Source of the DNA: Methanosarcinales archaeon | Lineage (GTDB): Archaea > Halobacteriota > Methanosarcinia > Methanosarcinales > Methanogasteraceae | Reading direction: 5' to 3' | Assembly (NCBI GenBank): GCA_030594905.1 | Contig: JAUVEF010000005.1 | Span: 1 to 16,370, forward strand | Length of the DNA: 16,370 nt | Shown: positions 1 to 7,100 of the stretch, one piece after another | How the letters are laid out: the number at the start of each line of letters is the position of its first letter | Numbering within the stretch: position 1 is the first letter of the stretch | Position numbers and translations under genes: made by a program | Notes under the pieces: generated by a model | What the model was told of the DNA's origin: nothing | The model's input: the letters and a program-made list of their open reading frames with translations, nothing else | The model's database searches: none

Positions 1-1992
1 CTGATCCTGCCGGCGAACTTCGTGGATCCGGCAAACGGGAGCGGGATCGTGATGAGCGTGCCAGCCCACGCCCCTTATGATTATCTTGCGCTCCGTGACC
101 TGAAAGGCATCGATCTTGGCGAGTACGGGATCTCAGGCGACGTATCCGACCTCGAGATGATTTCGCTGATCAGTGTCCCTGATATGGGCGAGTTTCCTGC
201 CATCGAGACGGTGGACGAACTTGGTGTTAGCGACCAGTCAGACCCGCTCGCCGAACAGGCTACGAAGCTTGTGTACCGAAAGGAGTTTCACAGCGGGATA
301 CTCAAGGAAAATACCGGGAAGTACTCTGGAATCGCTGTTTCAAAGATAAAAGATGTTTTAACCCGGGATCTGGTTGAACGCGGTGTTGCCGACATCTTCT
401 ATGAGTTTAGTGAACTGCCTGTCGTGTGCAGATGCGGGACAACGTGCGTCGTGAAGATGGTGAAGGACCAGTGGTTCGTCAACTACTCAAATCCGGAGTG
501 GAAAGACCGGGTATACGCACATCTCTCTGATATGCAGATCATTCCTGCAGAACTGAGAGTTGAATTTGAGAATAAGATCGATTGGCTCAAGGACAAGGCG
601 TGCGCCCGTAGAAAAGGACTCGGGACAAGGTTGCCATGGGACAACGAGTGGCTCATTGAGTCTCTCGCTGATTCAACGATTTATATGTCGTACTACATCA
701 TCTCAAAGTACCTTGACCGGATAGCTGTTGACCAATTGACACCCGCGTTCTTTGATTATGTGCTGCTCGGGAAAGGAGATGCCCACAACCTGCCAATCGA
801 CGAAGATCTTGCAAAACAGATCCGTGCAGACTTGGTATACTGGTATCCGGTTGATATCAGGTCATCCGGGAAAGATCTGGTCCCGAATCACCTTCTGTTC
901 TTCCTGTTTCACCATGTAGCGATCTTTCCGAAGGAAATGCTTCCTCGTGCGATTGCTGTCAATGGGTTTGTCTCTCTCGAAGGCGCGAAGATGAGCAAGT
1001 CAAAAGGACCGCTGCTCACGCTGAAACATGCAGTCACCAAGTACGGAGCGGACGTCACAAGATTGTACATCCTTGGCACCGCCGAACACACCCAGGATGC
1101 GGATTGGCGGTCTGAAAGTGTGAATAATAATCAGAAACAGGTTGAAAAATTCTACAATCTCGTATACCGCGTTATCAGTGATCCGAAGGCTGATGAACCG
1201 CCAAAAATCATCGATAAATGGGTGATGAGCCGGCTTCAACACCGGATTTCTGAAGCAAGAGCTGCTCTTGAGGTGCTCCGCACGAGACACGCACTCCAGA
1301 ACGCGTTCTATCTGTTGATGCAAGATCTGAAGTGGTATCAGCGCAGAGGCGGTGTTTCGTCACTGAAAGATGTTGTGCATGTCTGGATCAGGTTGATGGC
1401 GCCGTTCATGCCACATATCTGTGAAGAACTGTGGAAAGAGATCGGAGAGGAGGGTTTTGTCTCACTTTCAAAGTATCCTGCCCCGGATCCAAAATTGATT
1501 GACAGACGTGCCGAACAGGCAGAAGAACTGGTCGAGAGCACGCTTGATGACATTGAGGAGATCATCAGGGTGACGTCGATGAAACCGGAGCGAATAACGC
1601 TGTTCACTGCCCCGGTCTGGAAGAATACAGTGCTTGAGCAGGCGCTTCTGGCGAGTCGAGCTGGAAAACTTGATATGGGCGCTCTGATGAAGGAATTGAT
1701 GCATGATCCGGAAATCAAGAAACATGCGCGGGATGTTCCTAAGTTCGTGCAGCAGTTGATCAAGGATGTGCGGACATGGGACGCTGTGCAGGTTGACAAC
1801 CGTCTTGAGGGACTGGATGAGCGTGCTGTGCTTTCAGAGTCGCGTGAGTTCTTTGAGCGGGAACTCGGGTGCGCAGTCGAGGTGCTGGATGCTGATGCTG
1901 TCGATGCTGCCGGCGACGATCTTGACCCACAGGGCAGGCGGAAATTCGCAGAACCGGGTAGACCTGCGATTTATGTCAAGGACGCGAACTAA
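1..1992 (+). CDS. leuS: leucyl-tRNA synthetase, archaeal type (5' end missing)
   Basis: Class Ia synthetase that charges tRNA-Leu with leucine in the cytoplasm. The reading frame is open from base 1 with no start codon, so the gene enters from outside the window; 663 residues are visible, and archaeal LeuRS is usually about 950, so roughly 300 N-terminal residues, including the HIGH signature, are missing. The first 35 residues carry the end of the CP1 editing domain, with the conserved SVPAHAPYD stretch that binds misacylated tRNA. The KMSKS ATP-binding loop lies at bases 988-1002 (GAKMSKSKGP). An anticodon-binding helical bundle follows (about residues 400-520), then the archaeal C-terminal extension ending in a typical RPAIYVK tail. 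The stop TAA is at 1990-1992, 163 bp before psmA. Confident family call; nothing suggests a defect. Confidence 0.96.
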   Translation: MILPANFVDPANGSGIVMSVPAHAPYDYLALRDLKGIDLGEYGISGDVSDLEMISLISVPDMGEFPAIETVDELGVSDQSDPLAEQATKLVYRKEFHSGILKENTGKYSGIAVSKIKDVLTRDLVERGVADIFYEFSELPVVCRCGTTCVVKMVKDQWFVNYSNPEWKDRVYAHLSDMQIIPAELRVEFENKIDWLKDKACARRKGLGTRLPWDNEWLIESLADSTIYMSYYIISKYLDRIAVDQLTPAFFDYVLLGKGDAHNLPIDEDLAKQIRADLVYWYPVDIRSSGKDLVPNHLLFFLFHHVAIFPKEMLPRAIAVNGFVSLEGAKMSKSKGPLLTLKHAVTKYGADVTRLYILGTAEHTQDADWRSESVNNNQKQVEKFYNLVYRVISDPKADEPPKIIDKWVMSRLQHRISEARAALEVLRTRHALQNAFYLLMQDLKWYQRRGGVSSLKDVVHVWIRLMAPFMPHICEELWKEIGEEGFVSLSKYPAPDPKLIDRRAEQAEELVESTLDDIEEIIRVTSMKPERITLFTAPVWKNTVLEQALLASRAGKLDMGALMKELMHDPEIKKHARDVPKFVQQLIKDVRTWDAVQVDNRLEGLDERAVLSESREFFERELGCAVEVLDADAVDAAGDDLDPQGRRKFAEPGRPAIYVKDAN

Positions 1993-2051
1993 AAGTTTCG
2001 AGACCGTTATTTTGCCAATAAGAATGCTGAAAATGAGATACCGGGGAGTCG

Positions 2052-2059
2052 TTTATATA
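2052..2059 (+). promoter_or_regulatory. candidate TATA box for the psmA-exosome operon
   Basis: The 163-bp gap after leuS contains tttatata at 2052-2059, matching the archaeal TATA element. By the usual spacing of about 25 bp, transcription would start near 2082, giving a leader of about 75 nt to psmA. A second AT-rich candidate (ccttttatgta, about 2091-2101) would give a shorter leader near 30 nt. No clear BRE can be named. Inferred by motif and position only. Confidence 0.45.
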
Positions 2060-2141
2060 CCCACCCCACATTCAACAGGTGCCAAAAGAACCTTTTATGT
2101 ACATTACGCACAAATCCCTCATACGTTAAACGCGAATAACA

Positions 2142-2151
2142 GGAGATGATC
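2142..2151 (+). promoter_or_regulatory. strong Shine-Dalgarno site of psmA
   Basis: GGAGATGATC matches nine of ten bases of the full anti-16S complement GGAGGTGATC and ends 4 nt before the ATG at 2156. It supports that ATG over the second in-frame ATG at 2162. Confidence 0.7.
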
Positions 2152-2155
2152 AGTA

Positions 2156-2920
2156 ATGCAAATGGCACCCCAGATGGGGTATGATCGTGCAATAACCGTG
2201 TTCAGTCCGGATGGAAGGCTTTTTCAGGTAGAGTATGCCAGAGAGGCAGTGAAGAGAGGTACAACCGCGTTAGGGATTAAAACAGCCGAAGGCGTTGTAT
2301 TGATGGTTGACAAACGGATTACAAGCCATTTACTTGAATCCAACTCTATCGAGAAGATTTTTCAGATCGATCAGCATGTTGGTGCAGCGACATCGGGGCT
2401 GGTTGCGGATGCACGTGCGTTGGTAGACCGTGCGCGTGTAGAGGCACAGGTCAATCGACTGTATTATGACGAGTCAATCGGGGTGGAAACTCTTGCAAAG
2501 AAGATCTGCGACCACAAACAGACATATACGCAGTTTGGTGGCGTGCGTCCTTATGGCACGGCTCTTCTGATTGCCGGGGTGGATGATCACCGGGCAAGGC
2601 TGTTTGAGACCGACCCGAGTGGTGCGTTGCTTGAGTATAAGGCAACTGCAATTGGCGCGGGCCGGGCAAAGGCGATGGAGATTTTTGAAAAAGAGTATAC
2701 CGATGATATCAGTATGGAGGGTGCAATCCGTCTTGGATTAGTGGTGCTGCATCAGGTTTCTGATGCCACGTTCACGGTCGATACAATTGAAGCAGGATCT
2801 GTGATGCTTGAAGATCGCACATTCAAAAAAATCGAAAGGGACGTGCTCGCGCAGTATGTCGATGAGATTGTCAAGGAATTTGAGGCGAAGGAACCGGAGA
2901 CCGAAGATACCGAGGAATAG
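2156..2920 (+). CDS. psmA: 20S proteasome alpha subunit
   Basis: Structural subunit of the two outer rings of the archaeal 20S proteasome. It forms the entry gate and docks the PAN or Cdc48-type ATPase; it is not catalytic. The protein has 254 residues, normal for the family. The N-terminus has the gating YDR triplet (Y9-D10-R11) followed by the alpha signature [20 protein letters not shown] (residues 17-35 region). K67 in NSIEKIF corresponds to the pocket lysine that receives the HbYX tail of the activating ATPase. The C-terminus is strongly acidic ([12 protein letters not shown]), as in many archaeal alpha subunits. A near-perfect Shine-Dalgarno fixes the start. It heads the exosome superoperon, and the SBDS gene starts 2 nt after its stop. 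No beta subunit gene is present in the window. Confidence 0.97.
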   Translation: MQMAPQMGYDRAITVFSPDGRLFQVEYAREAVKRGTTALGIKTAEGVVLMVDKRITSHLLESNSIEKIFQIDQHVGAATSGLVADARALVDRARVEAQVNRLYYDESIGVETLAKKICDHKQTYTQFGGVRPYGTALLIAGVDDHRARLFETDPSGALLEYKATAIGAGRAKAMEIFEKEYTDDISMEGAIRLGLVVLHQVSDATFTVDTIEAGSVMLEDRTFKKIERDVLAQYVDEIVKEFEAKEPETEDTEE

Positions 2921-2922
2921 TC

Positions 2923-3618
2923 ATGGTTACACTTGATAACGCGATCACAGCACGACTGAAACGGGGCGGCAAGCATTTTGAGGTGCTGGTCGATCCCGAA
3001 CTTGCATTACGAGCTCACAAAGGAGAAGATGTTGACCTATCCGAGATGCTTGCAGTTGAGGACGTGTTTGAAAACGCGAGTCGTGGCGAGCACCTGAGCA
3101 GGGATGACTTGGAGAAAGTCTTTGAAACCGCAGACATCCTTGCAGTCGCCGAACACATCGTAAAGCACGGAGAACTTCATCTCACAAAAGAGCAGCGCAA
3201 ACAGATTGTGGAGGATAAGCGGAGACAGGTGGTAAGCGCCATCGCAGCGGGCGCATTCAATCCACAGACAAAGGCGCCGCACCCGCCTGCAAGGATAGAG
3301 AAGGCGATGGAAGAGGCAGGCATCCACATTGATCCGATGAAGGGTGTTGACGAACTGGTGAACACGACGATGAAAGCGATCCGCCCGATCATCCCGATCA
3401 GGTTCGATACCGTCGAGATCGCCGTCAATATTCCAGCAGACTATGCTACAAAAGCGTACGGCGAGATCACTGGTTTTGGTGAACTGCAAAAGGAGGAATG
3501 GCAGTCGGATGGATCCTGGATTGGTGTTATCAAGATTCCTGCAGGCATGCAACTCGATTTTTATGGTCTTGTGAACCGCGTAACCAAGGGCGGTGCTGAG
3601 ACCAAGCTTCTGAAATAG
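2923..3618 (+). CDS. ribosome maturation protein SBDS (Sdo1)
   Basis: Archaeal SBDS/Sdo1 homologue. In eukaryotes this protein works with an EF-2-like GTPase to release the anti-association factor eIF6 from the large ribosomal subunit; the archaeal role is presumed similar. The 231 residues fit the three-domain archaeal length: an N-terminal FYSH domain (about 1-90, with the LDNAITARLKRGGKHFEVLVD opening split by LKRGGK), a central helical domain (about 95-165, with the LTKEQRKQI segment), and a C-terminal ferredoxin-like domain (about 165-231, IRPIIPIRFDTVEIAV onward). The gene sits between psmA and rrp4, its standard place in the archaeal exosome superoperon. Two nucleotides separate it from psmA, so coupled translation is likely; a GAGG lies about 12 nt upstream of the ATG. 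Confidence 0.95.
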   Translation: MVTLDNAITARLKRGGKHFEVLVDPELALRAHKGEDVDLSEMLAVEDVFENASRGEHLSRDDLEKVFETADILAVAEHIVKHGELHLTKEQRKQIVEDKRRQVVSAIAAGAFNPQTKAPHPPARIEKAMEEAGIHIDPMKGVDELVNTTMKAIRPIIPIRFDTVEIAVNIPADYATKAYGEITGFGELQKEEWQSDGSWIGVIKIPAGMQLDFYGLVNRVTKGGAETKLLK

Positions 3619-3647
3619 AAACGGCAAGGGAAGATAAAGGTAGTAAT

Positions 3648-4358
3648 ATGGGAAAGAGAATTGTTATTCCGGGTGATATTTTATCTGATGACATAAAGAT
3701 TTCGGGCAGTGGCACTTATGTCGCTGATGGGGCTGTGCGTGCCGCATTGTACGGGCTCATGAACAAGGGGGAACGCTACATCAGTGTGATCCCGCTCGCA
3801 GGTAAGTATATCCCACAGCCCAGCGATCGCGTGATCGGGGTCGTCACCGAGGTTGCATATTCAAACTGGATCGTGGATATCAACGCGCCTTATGATGGTT
3901 TGTTACACATCTCCCAGTATCCGCGACGGATCGAGATCGAACAGATGAGTAGCTATCTGAAGGTTGGCGACTGTATACTGACGATGGTGAGGGACGTTGA
4001 CGCCGGCATGAAAGTTGAACTTACGCTTCGAGACAAGGACCGTGAATTAAGGTCCCTCTCCGAAGGACGCGTTATTGCCATCAATCCGACGAAGATGCCG
4101 CGAGTGATCGGGCGCAGCGGCGCGATGATCCGGCTACTCAAGAGTGAGATCGGATGTAACATGTTTGTCGGGCAGAACGGGCGGATATGGATCCACGGCA
4201 ACGACGATCGTGTCGATCTGGCAATTCAGACTGTCAGATACATCGAAACGAACGCGCACACGCCAGGATTGACAGATCGTGTGCAGGCGTTCCTGAAAGC
4301 GAAAAAGAAAGCAAGATTTGGAAAAACGCATGAAAATGGAAACGAAGAGGAATGGTGA
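3648..4358 (+). CDS. rrp4: exosome complex RNA-binding protein Rrp4
   Basis: Cap subunit of the archaeal exosome. It sits on the Rrp41/Rrp42 hexameric ring, binds RNA (with a preference for poly(A) in studied archaea) and feeds it into the pore for 3'-5' phosphorolysis. Of 236 residues, about 1-55 form the N-terminal domain (VIPGD opening), about 58-130 the S1 domain ([21 protein letters not shown] split by the VDI strand), and about 138-205 the KH domain, which carries a GRSG loop (residues 155-158) in place of the classical GxxG. The tail is lysine-rich and then acidic. The gene starts 29 nt after SBDS, and its TGA (4356-4358) overlaps the ATG of rrp41 by one base, a typical coupling arrangement. 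Confidence 0.95.
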   Translation: MGKRIVIPGDILSDDIKISGSGTYVADGAVRAALYGLMNKGERYISVIPLAGKYIPQPSDRVIGVVTEVAYSNWIVDINAPYDGLLHISQYPRRIEIEQMSSYLKVGDCILTMVRDVDAGMKVELTLRDKDRELRSLSEGRVIAINPTKMPRVIGRSGAMIRLLKSEIGCNMFVGQNGRIWIHGNDDRVDLAIQTVRYIETNAHTPGLTDRVQAFLKAKKKARFGKTHENGNEEEW

Positions 4359-5125
4359 TGAGTGAAAAACCAGAGCATTTTATTGTAGACGGAAAGAGAC
4401 TTGATGGGCGGGGCGTTGATGAGTTGCGACCGATCAAGATCGAGATTGGCACGCTTGGCAGGGCTGACGGATCCTGCTACCTTGAATGGGGCAACAACAA
4501 AGTTTTGGCAGCAGTTTATGGTCCCCGAGAACTTCATCCGAGACATAGACAGAAGATGACCAGATCGGTCGTACAGTTTCGATATAATATGGCTTCATTC
4601 TCGGTGGATGAGCGGATAAGACCCGGACCAAGCAGACGGAGCATAGAGATCTCAAAGGTGAGTCGTGAGGCATTTGAACCTGTGGTCTTCACCAAATTCT
4701 ATCCAAAGACTGCAATCGACGTATTTGTAGAGGTATTGCAGGCAGGTGCAGGCACCAGAACGGCAGGCATCAATGCCGCATCGCTTGCACTCGCTGATGC
4801 TGGCATCCCAATGCGCGGTCTTGTCAGCGCGTGTGCCGTCGGAAAGGTGGACGGCGAACTCGTGGTTGATTTGATGAAGGAAGAGGACAATTATGGTGAT
4901 GCGGATGTGCCGGTTGCTATGACTGCGGATGGGCAGATCACGCTCCTCCAGATGGACGGGCACCTGACCATTGATGAGTTTCACAAGGCGCTTAGGCTGG
5001 CAAAAACCGGGTGTGACCAGATGTATGCGTTGCAGCGTCAGGCACTGGTCGAGAAGTATGGCAAGGAATCTATGACCGCGACAGAGGATGATGGCGACGC
5101 ACCGGAAGGTGATGGCGATGAGTGA
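4358..5125 (+). CDS. rrp41: exosome catalytic subunit Rrp41 (RNase PH-like)
   Basis: Phosphorolytic 3'-5' exoribonuclease subunit; three copies alternate with Rrp42 in the ring, and the active sites lie at their interface. With the start at 4358 the protein has 255 residues, normal for the family. RNase PH-fold signatures are visible: [12 protein letters not shown] (15-26), [21 protein letters not shown] (38-58 region), the basic RPGPSRRS segment (88-95) that lines the RNA path, and GDADVP, giving D181 and D183, the positions of the catalytic aspartates known in archaeal Rrp41. I chose 4358 over the in-frame ATG at 4352 because AGAGG (4346-4350) is 7 nt from 4358 but only 1 nt from 4352. The acidic C-terminus is common. 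It overlaps rrp4 by 1 nt and rrp42 by 8 nt. Confidence 0.95.
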   Translation: MSEKPEHFIVDGKRLDGRGVDELRPIKIEIGTLGRADGSCYLEWGNNKVLAAVYGPRELHPRHRQKMTRSVVQFRYNMASFSVDERIRPGPSRRSIEISKVSREAFEPVVFTKFYPKTAIDVFVEVLQAGAGTRTAGINAASLALADAGIPMRGLVSACAVGKVDGELVVDLMKEEDNYGDADVPVAMTADGQITLLQMDGHLTIDEFHKALRLAKTGCDQMYALQRQALVEKYGKESMTATEDDGDAPEGDGDE

Positions 5126-5897
5126 TGATGTGATGGTGGAGATTCAGCGCGACCATCTCCTAAACCTGATACTGAAGGGTGAGCGTGAGGATGGTCGTGC
5201 ATTTGATGAGTTTCGAGATATTGACATTGAAACGGACGTCATCGCTACTGCGGATGGTTCAGCCCACGTGAAGCTTGGAAAGACTGAACTGGTGGTTGGT
5301 GTGAAGATCCAGCCGGGCGAGCCTTTTCCTGACACGCCAGATAAGGGCGTGCTCATTACCAACGCAGAGTTAATTCCACTGGCATCCCCTGAATTTGAGG
5401 CAGGTCCCCCGAGAGAGAAAGCAATCGAGATTGCACGGGTCGTTGATCGTGGCATCAGAGAGTCGAAATCGATCGATCTCGAAAAACTCTGCATAACCGC
5501 GGGCAAAAAGGTCTGGATCATGTTCGTAGACATTCATGTGCTGAACAACGAGGGCAACATCCTCGATGCAGCCTCGATGGGTGGCATCGCAGCGCTGCTC
5601 ACCGCAAAGCTACCAATGTCCCAGTATGGTATGGGTGATGATATCCCACTCCCTGTAAGGGATATTCCGGTCGCGGTCACCGTGGTTGAGTTTGGCGGCG
5701 CGCTGCTGCTCGATCCATCGCGCACAGAGAGCGCAATCGCAAGCACGTCCTTAATTGTCATCACAAACAGCGACGGCAGCATCTCTGGCATGCAGAAGAG
5801 CGGATCAGAGTCGCTCACAATCGAGCAGGTCCTGCAAGCTGTTGACATGGCAAAGGCAGCGGCTGATACGATACGGGAGAAATTCCTGGATGTATAA
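5118..5897 (+). CDS. rrp42: exosome complex protein Rrp42 (RNase PH-like, non-catalytic)
   Basis: Inactive RNase PH-fold partner of Rrp41. It shapes the active-site interface and contributes RNA-binding residues, but not the catalytic aspartate pair. The 259 residues include [15 protein letters not shown] (21-35), [19 protein letters not shown] (51-69) and [19 protein letters not shown] (132-150), all characteristic of archaeal Rrp42. The DADVP motif of Rrp41 is replaced by [10 protein letters not shown] (178-187). The open frame extends upstream to 5088, but the ATG at 5118 gives the family-typical MSDD start and has a GGTGATGG site just upstream. It lies inside the last codons of rrp41 (8-nt overlap), which suggests translational coupling and equal dosage of the two ring subunits. 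Confidence 0.94.
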   Translation: MSDDVMVEIQRDHLLNLILKGEREDGRAFDEFRDIDIETDVIATADGSAHVKLGKTELVVGVKIQPGEPFPDTPDKGVLITNAELIPLASPEFEAGPPREKAIEIARVVDRGIRESKSIDLEKLCITAGKKVWIMFVDIHVLNNEGNILDAASMGGIAALLTAKLPMSQYGMGDDIPLPVRDIPVAVTVVEFGGALLLDPSRTESAIASTSLIVITNSDGSISGMQKSGSESLTIEQVLQAVDMAKAAADTIREKFLDV

Positions 5898-5898
5898 T

Positions 5899-5955
5899 AT
5901 GGCAGATGCTGTAGATACGAGTAATACAGAGAAAAGAAAAGTCCTGGAGGCATAA
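5899..5955 (+). CDS. possible 18-codon mini-ORF between rrp42 and rpl37ae
   Basis: An ATG 1 nt after the rrp42 stop opens 18 codons (reads as MADAVDTSNTEKRKVLEA) ending in TAA at 5953-5955, directly before the rpl37ae ATG. It fills the whole gap between the two genes, so ribosomes leaving rrp42 could pass through it and restart at rpl37ae. There is no clear Shine-Dalgarno of its own, and the CTGGAGG that serves rpl37ae lies inside it. I do not recognise the peptide. It may be a coupling leader or simply a chance frame in a 58-nt gap. Confidence 0.25.
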   Translation: MADAVDTSNTEKRKVLEA

Positions 5956-6261
5956 ATGGTCAAACACACAAAAGGATGGAAGACAAAGTCAGCCGGTAGG
6001 TTCGGTGTGCGGTATGGGCGTAACATCAGGAAGAAAGTCGCCAACATCGAAGAGAAGATGCATCACAAGCACAAATGCACTCAATGCGGTTTTCCTTCGG
6101 TGCGCCGCGTTGGCACTGGCATCTGGCGATGCGCTAAATGCGGGCACACCTTTGCAGGCGGCACGTACATTCCAAACACATCGGTCGGGACGACCGTTGC
6201 AAGGTCTGTTAAGCGTGCAATCGAGCAGAGAGAGCGCGACGCGATGTTATCGGAGGCGTGA
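5956..6261 (+). CDS. rpl37ae: large ribosomal subunit protein eL43 (L37Ae)
   Basis: Zinc-ribbon protein of the 50S subunit found in archaea and eukaryotes. The 101 residues carry the family pattern: a basic N-terminus ([20 protein letters not shown]), then a C4 zinc ribbon with C41-x2-C44 (CTQC) and C59-x2-C62 (CAKC), and the conserved [13 protein letters not shown] stretch. The start is supported by CTGGAGG 6-12 nt upstream. It follows rrp42, as in many archaeal exosome operons, and its TGA directly abuts the ATG of rpoP. Confidence 0.95.
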   Translation: MVKHTKGWKTKSAGRFGVRYGRNIRKKVANIEEKMHHKHKCTQCGFPSVRRVGTGIWRCAKCGHTFAGGTYIPNTSVGTTVARSVKRAIEQRERDAMLSEA

Positions 6262-6399
6262 ATGGGATACCGATGTGTCCGATGCAAGGAACCAGTCGAG
6301 ATTGATTATGAATACCGGGGTATCCGGTGCCCATACTGCGGACACCGGATCCTGCTCAAGGAGCGCCCGGTCCGGATCAATCGGGTTCGCGCCGAGTGA
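6262..6399 (+). CDS. rpoP: DNA-directed RNA polymerase subunit P (Rpb12-like)
   Basis: Small zinc-binding subunit of archaeal RNA polymerase, homologous to eukaryotic Rpb12; it helps hold the Rpo3/Rpo10 assembly platform together and supports open-complex formation. The 45-residue product, [10 protein letters not shown]...INRVRAE, has the zinc ribbon C5-x2-C8 and C23-x2-C26 (RCPYCGHR), followed by the basic ILLKERP tail typical of the family. The ATG directly follows the rpl37ae stop, with GGAGG-like sequence (cggaggcg, 6251-6258) inside the end of that gene as ribosome binding site. The stop codon lies inside a 16-bp palindrome. Confidence 0.93.
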   Translation: MGYRCVRCKEPVEIDYEYRGIRCPYCGHRILLKERPVRINRVRAE

Positions 6400-6410
6400 T
6401 CATGATCACT
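6395..6410. repeat. 16-bp perfect palindrome across the rpoP stop codon
   Basis: AGTGATCATGATCACT is its own reverse complement. It contains the rpoP TGA (6397-6399), and the related word GAGTGATCA recurs at 6412-6420 just before pcc1. As RNA it could fold back on itself only with a minimal loop, so pairing between molecules or binding by a dimeric protein is as plausible as a hairpin. The GAGTGAT of the second copy probably also acts as the pcc1 ribosome binding site. Confidence 0.6.
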
Positions 6411-6425
6411 TGAGTGATCAACGTG

Positions 6426-6674
6426 ATGGACACGGCAGAATTCCAATTCGATTTTGGCAGCGATGCGCCCGCAATCTATCGGGCGTTGCTGCCTGAGGCT
6501 GCCGCATCGTTTCCGAGAAGTCGGGTGGTGATATCGCGGGAGGTGGAGGTACTACATCTCAGCGTAGCGGCTGATGGGGTTGCCGCACTGCGTGCTGTGC
6601 TGAATACATGGCTACGATTGATCAAGGTTGCACACGAGATGGTGGGGATCTGCGAGAGCCACGTGCGCGGGTGA
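6426..6674 (+). CDS. pcc1: KEOPS complex subunit Pcc1
   Basis: Small dimerising subunit of KEOPS, the complex that makes N6-threonylcarbamoyladenosine (t6A) at position 37 of ANN-decoding tRNAs; Pcc1 bridges two Kae1 subunits. With ATG at 6426 the protein has 82 residues, the usual length. The family pattern is visible: alternating strands (AEFQFDF, VVISREVEVLHLSVAAD), then the SVAADGVAALRAVLNTWLRL region (46-65) in which the A-x-D and LRA..N.WLR positions are characteristic. The frame could start at GTG 6414 or GTG 6423, but GAGTGAT at about 6412-6418 is well spaced for 6426. Last gene of the + strand superoperon, 26 nt after rpoP. Pcc1 is a known member of this neighbourhood in archaea. Confidence 0.85.
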   Translation: MDTAEFQFDFGSDAPAIYRALLPEAAASFPRSRVVISREVEVLHLSVAADGVAALRAVLNTWLRLIKVAHEMVGICESHVRG

Positions 6675-6807
6675 GGAGTGGCGGTTTACCAGTCTCAAGT
6701 TGCACTGATTGTTGGTAGTATACCAATCCCGGATGGTTAATGGTGCATGTTTAGCTACACCTCACAACGGCACAAACCCCGGCTTTTTCAAATCAGTTGC
6801 TATTGAT

Positions 6808-6869
6808 TTCGTGAGATTTGTCTATCCGTGTAGTTCATGATAAAATCACGAATTCAGACGAATCTGTGC
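6808..6869. repeat. degenerate inverted repeat with cgtga/tcacg arms
   Basis: TTCGTGA (6808-6814) pairs with TCACGAA (6846-6852) across a 31-nt loop. It is followed by AATCTGTGC at 6861-6869, which is the exact reverse complement of GCACAGATT at 7007-7015 inside the second hairpin. The shared words suggest two diverged members of one short repeat family. No ORF crosses it. Confidence 0.4.
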
Positions 6870-6979
6870 CCACATAATCTATTTATTACACTTAAAATTT
6901 TGAATTATTCCGCATGAGTACAATTCATGCCCGTGTTTTTTGGCATATCGATAAAAAGTGCAGTTTATGGACTCGCTTA

Positions 6980-7058
6980 ATACCATGGGGTGGGAACCAC
7001 GAGATTGCACAGATTTTCACAAGATTTCTATGTTAATCTCGTGGTTTTTTCATGGTAT
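6980..7058. repeat. 79-nt long inverted repeat (two-step hairpin)
   Basis: The inner arms are perfect over 12 bp: AACCACGAGATT (6995-7006) with AATCTCGTGGTT (7035-7046), separated by a 28-nt AT-rich loop. Outer arms of 8 bp, ATACCATG (6980-6987) and CATGGTAT (7051-7058), extend the stem across an asymmetric internal loop (gggtggg opposite tttt, where G-U pairs are possible). On the + strand the inner stem is followed by TTTT, so it could act as a terminator, although it lies 320 bp past pcc1. A small non-autonomous mobile element or an expressed structured RNA are alternatives. Confidence 0.6.
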
Positions 7059-7081
7059 ATGCTCTATAAAACACATACACC

Positions 7082-7093
7082 AAAACTAAAAAA
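7082..7093 (-). terminator. T-rich termination signal after the GXGXG gene
   Basis: Read on the - strand, the sequence just past the stop at 7101 is cctctacTTTTTTAGTTTTG. A run of six T followed by a run of four fits archaeal transcription termination, which needs a U-tract but no stem. Confidence 0.5.
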
Positions 7094-7100
7094 GTAGAGG

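Larger units (their letters stand above)
6675..7100. other. gene-free AT-rich gap between convergent transcription units
   Basis: The 426 bp between pcc1 (+) and the GXGXG gene (-) hold no convincing coding frame and no tRNA. The part from about 6780 onward is clearly richer in A+T than the flanking genes. It contains T-runs on the + strand that could end pcc1 transcripts (6784-6788 after a GC-rich ccccggc; 6936-6941), a T-run on the - strand just past the GXGXG gene, and two inverted-repeat structures listed separately. Confidence 0.7.

Noticed and set aside
1..1992. leuS as a truncated pseudogene
   Set aside because: The frame is open to base 1 with intact motifs; the missing N-terminus is explained by the window edge.
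4352..4358. Start of rrp41 at ATG 4352
   Set aside because: The AGAGG site ends 1 nt before it; ATG 4358 has correct spacing and gives the usual MSEKPE start.
6980..7058. Inverted repeat as an insertion sequence or CRISPR unit
   Set aside because: No transposase frame lies between the arms, no clear target duplication flanks it, and there is no regular repeat-spacer array.
6675..7100. tRNA or other known RNA gene in the large gap
   Set aside because: No T-loop GGTTCRANYCC sequence or CCA-adjacent acceptor stem could be found on either strand.
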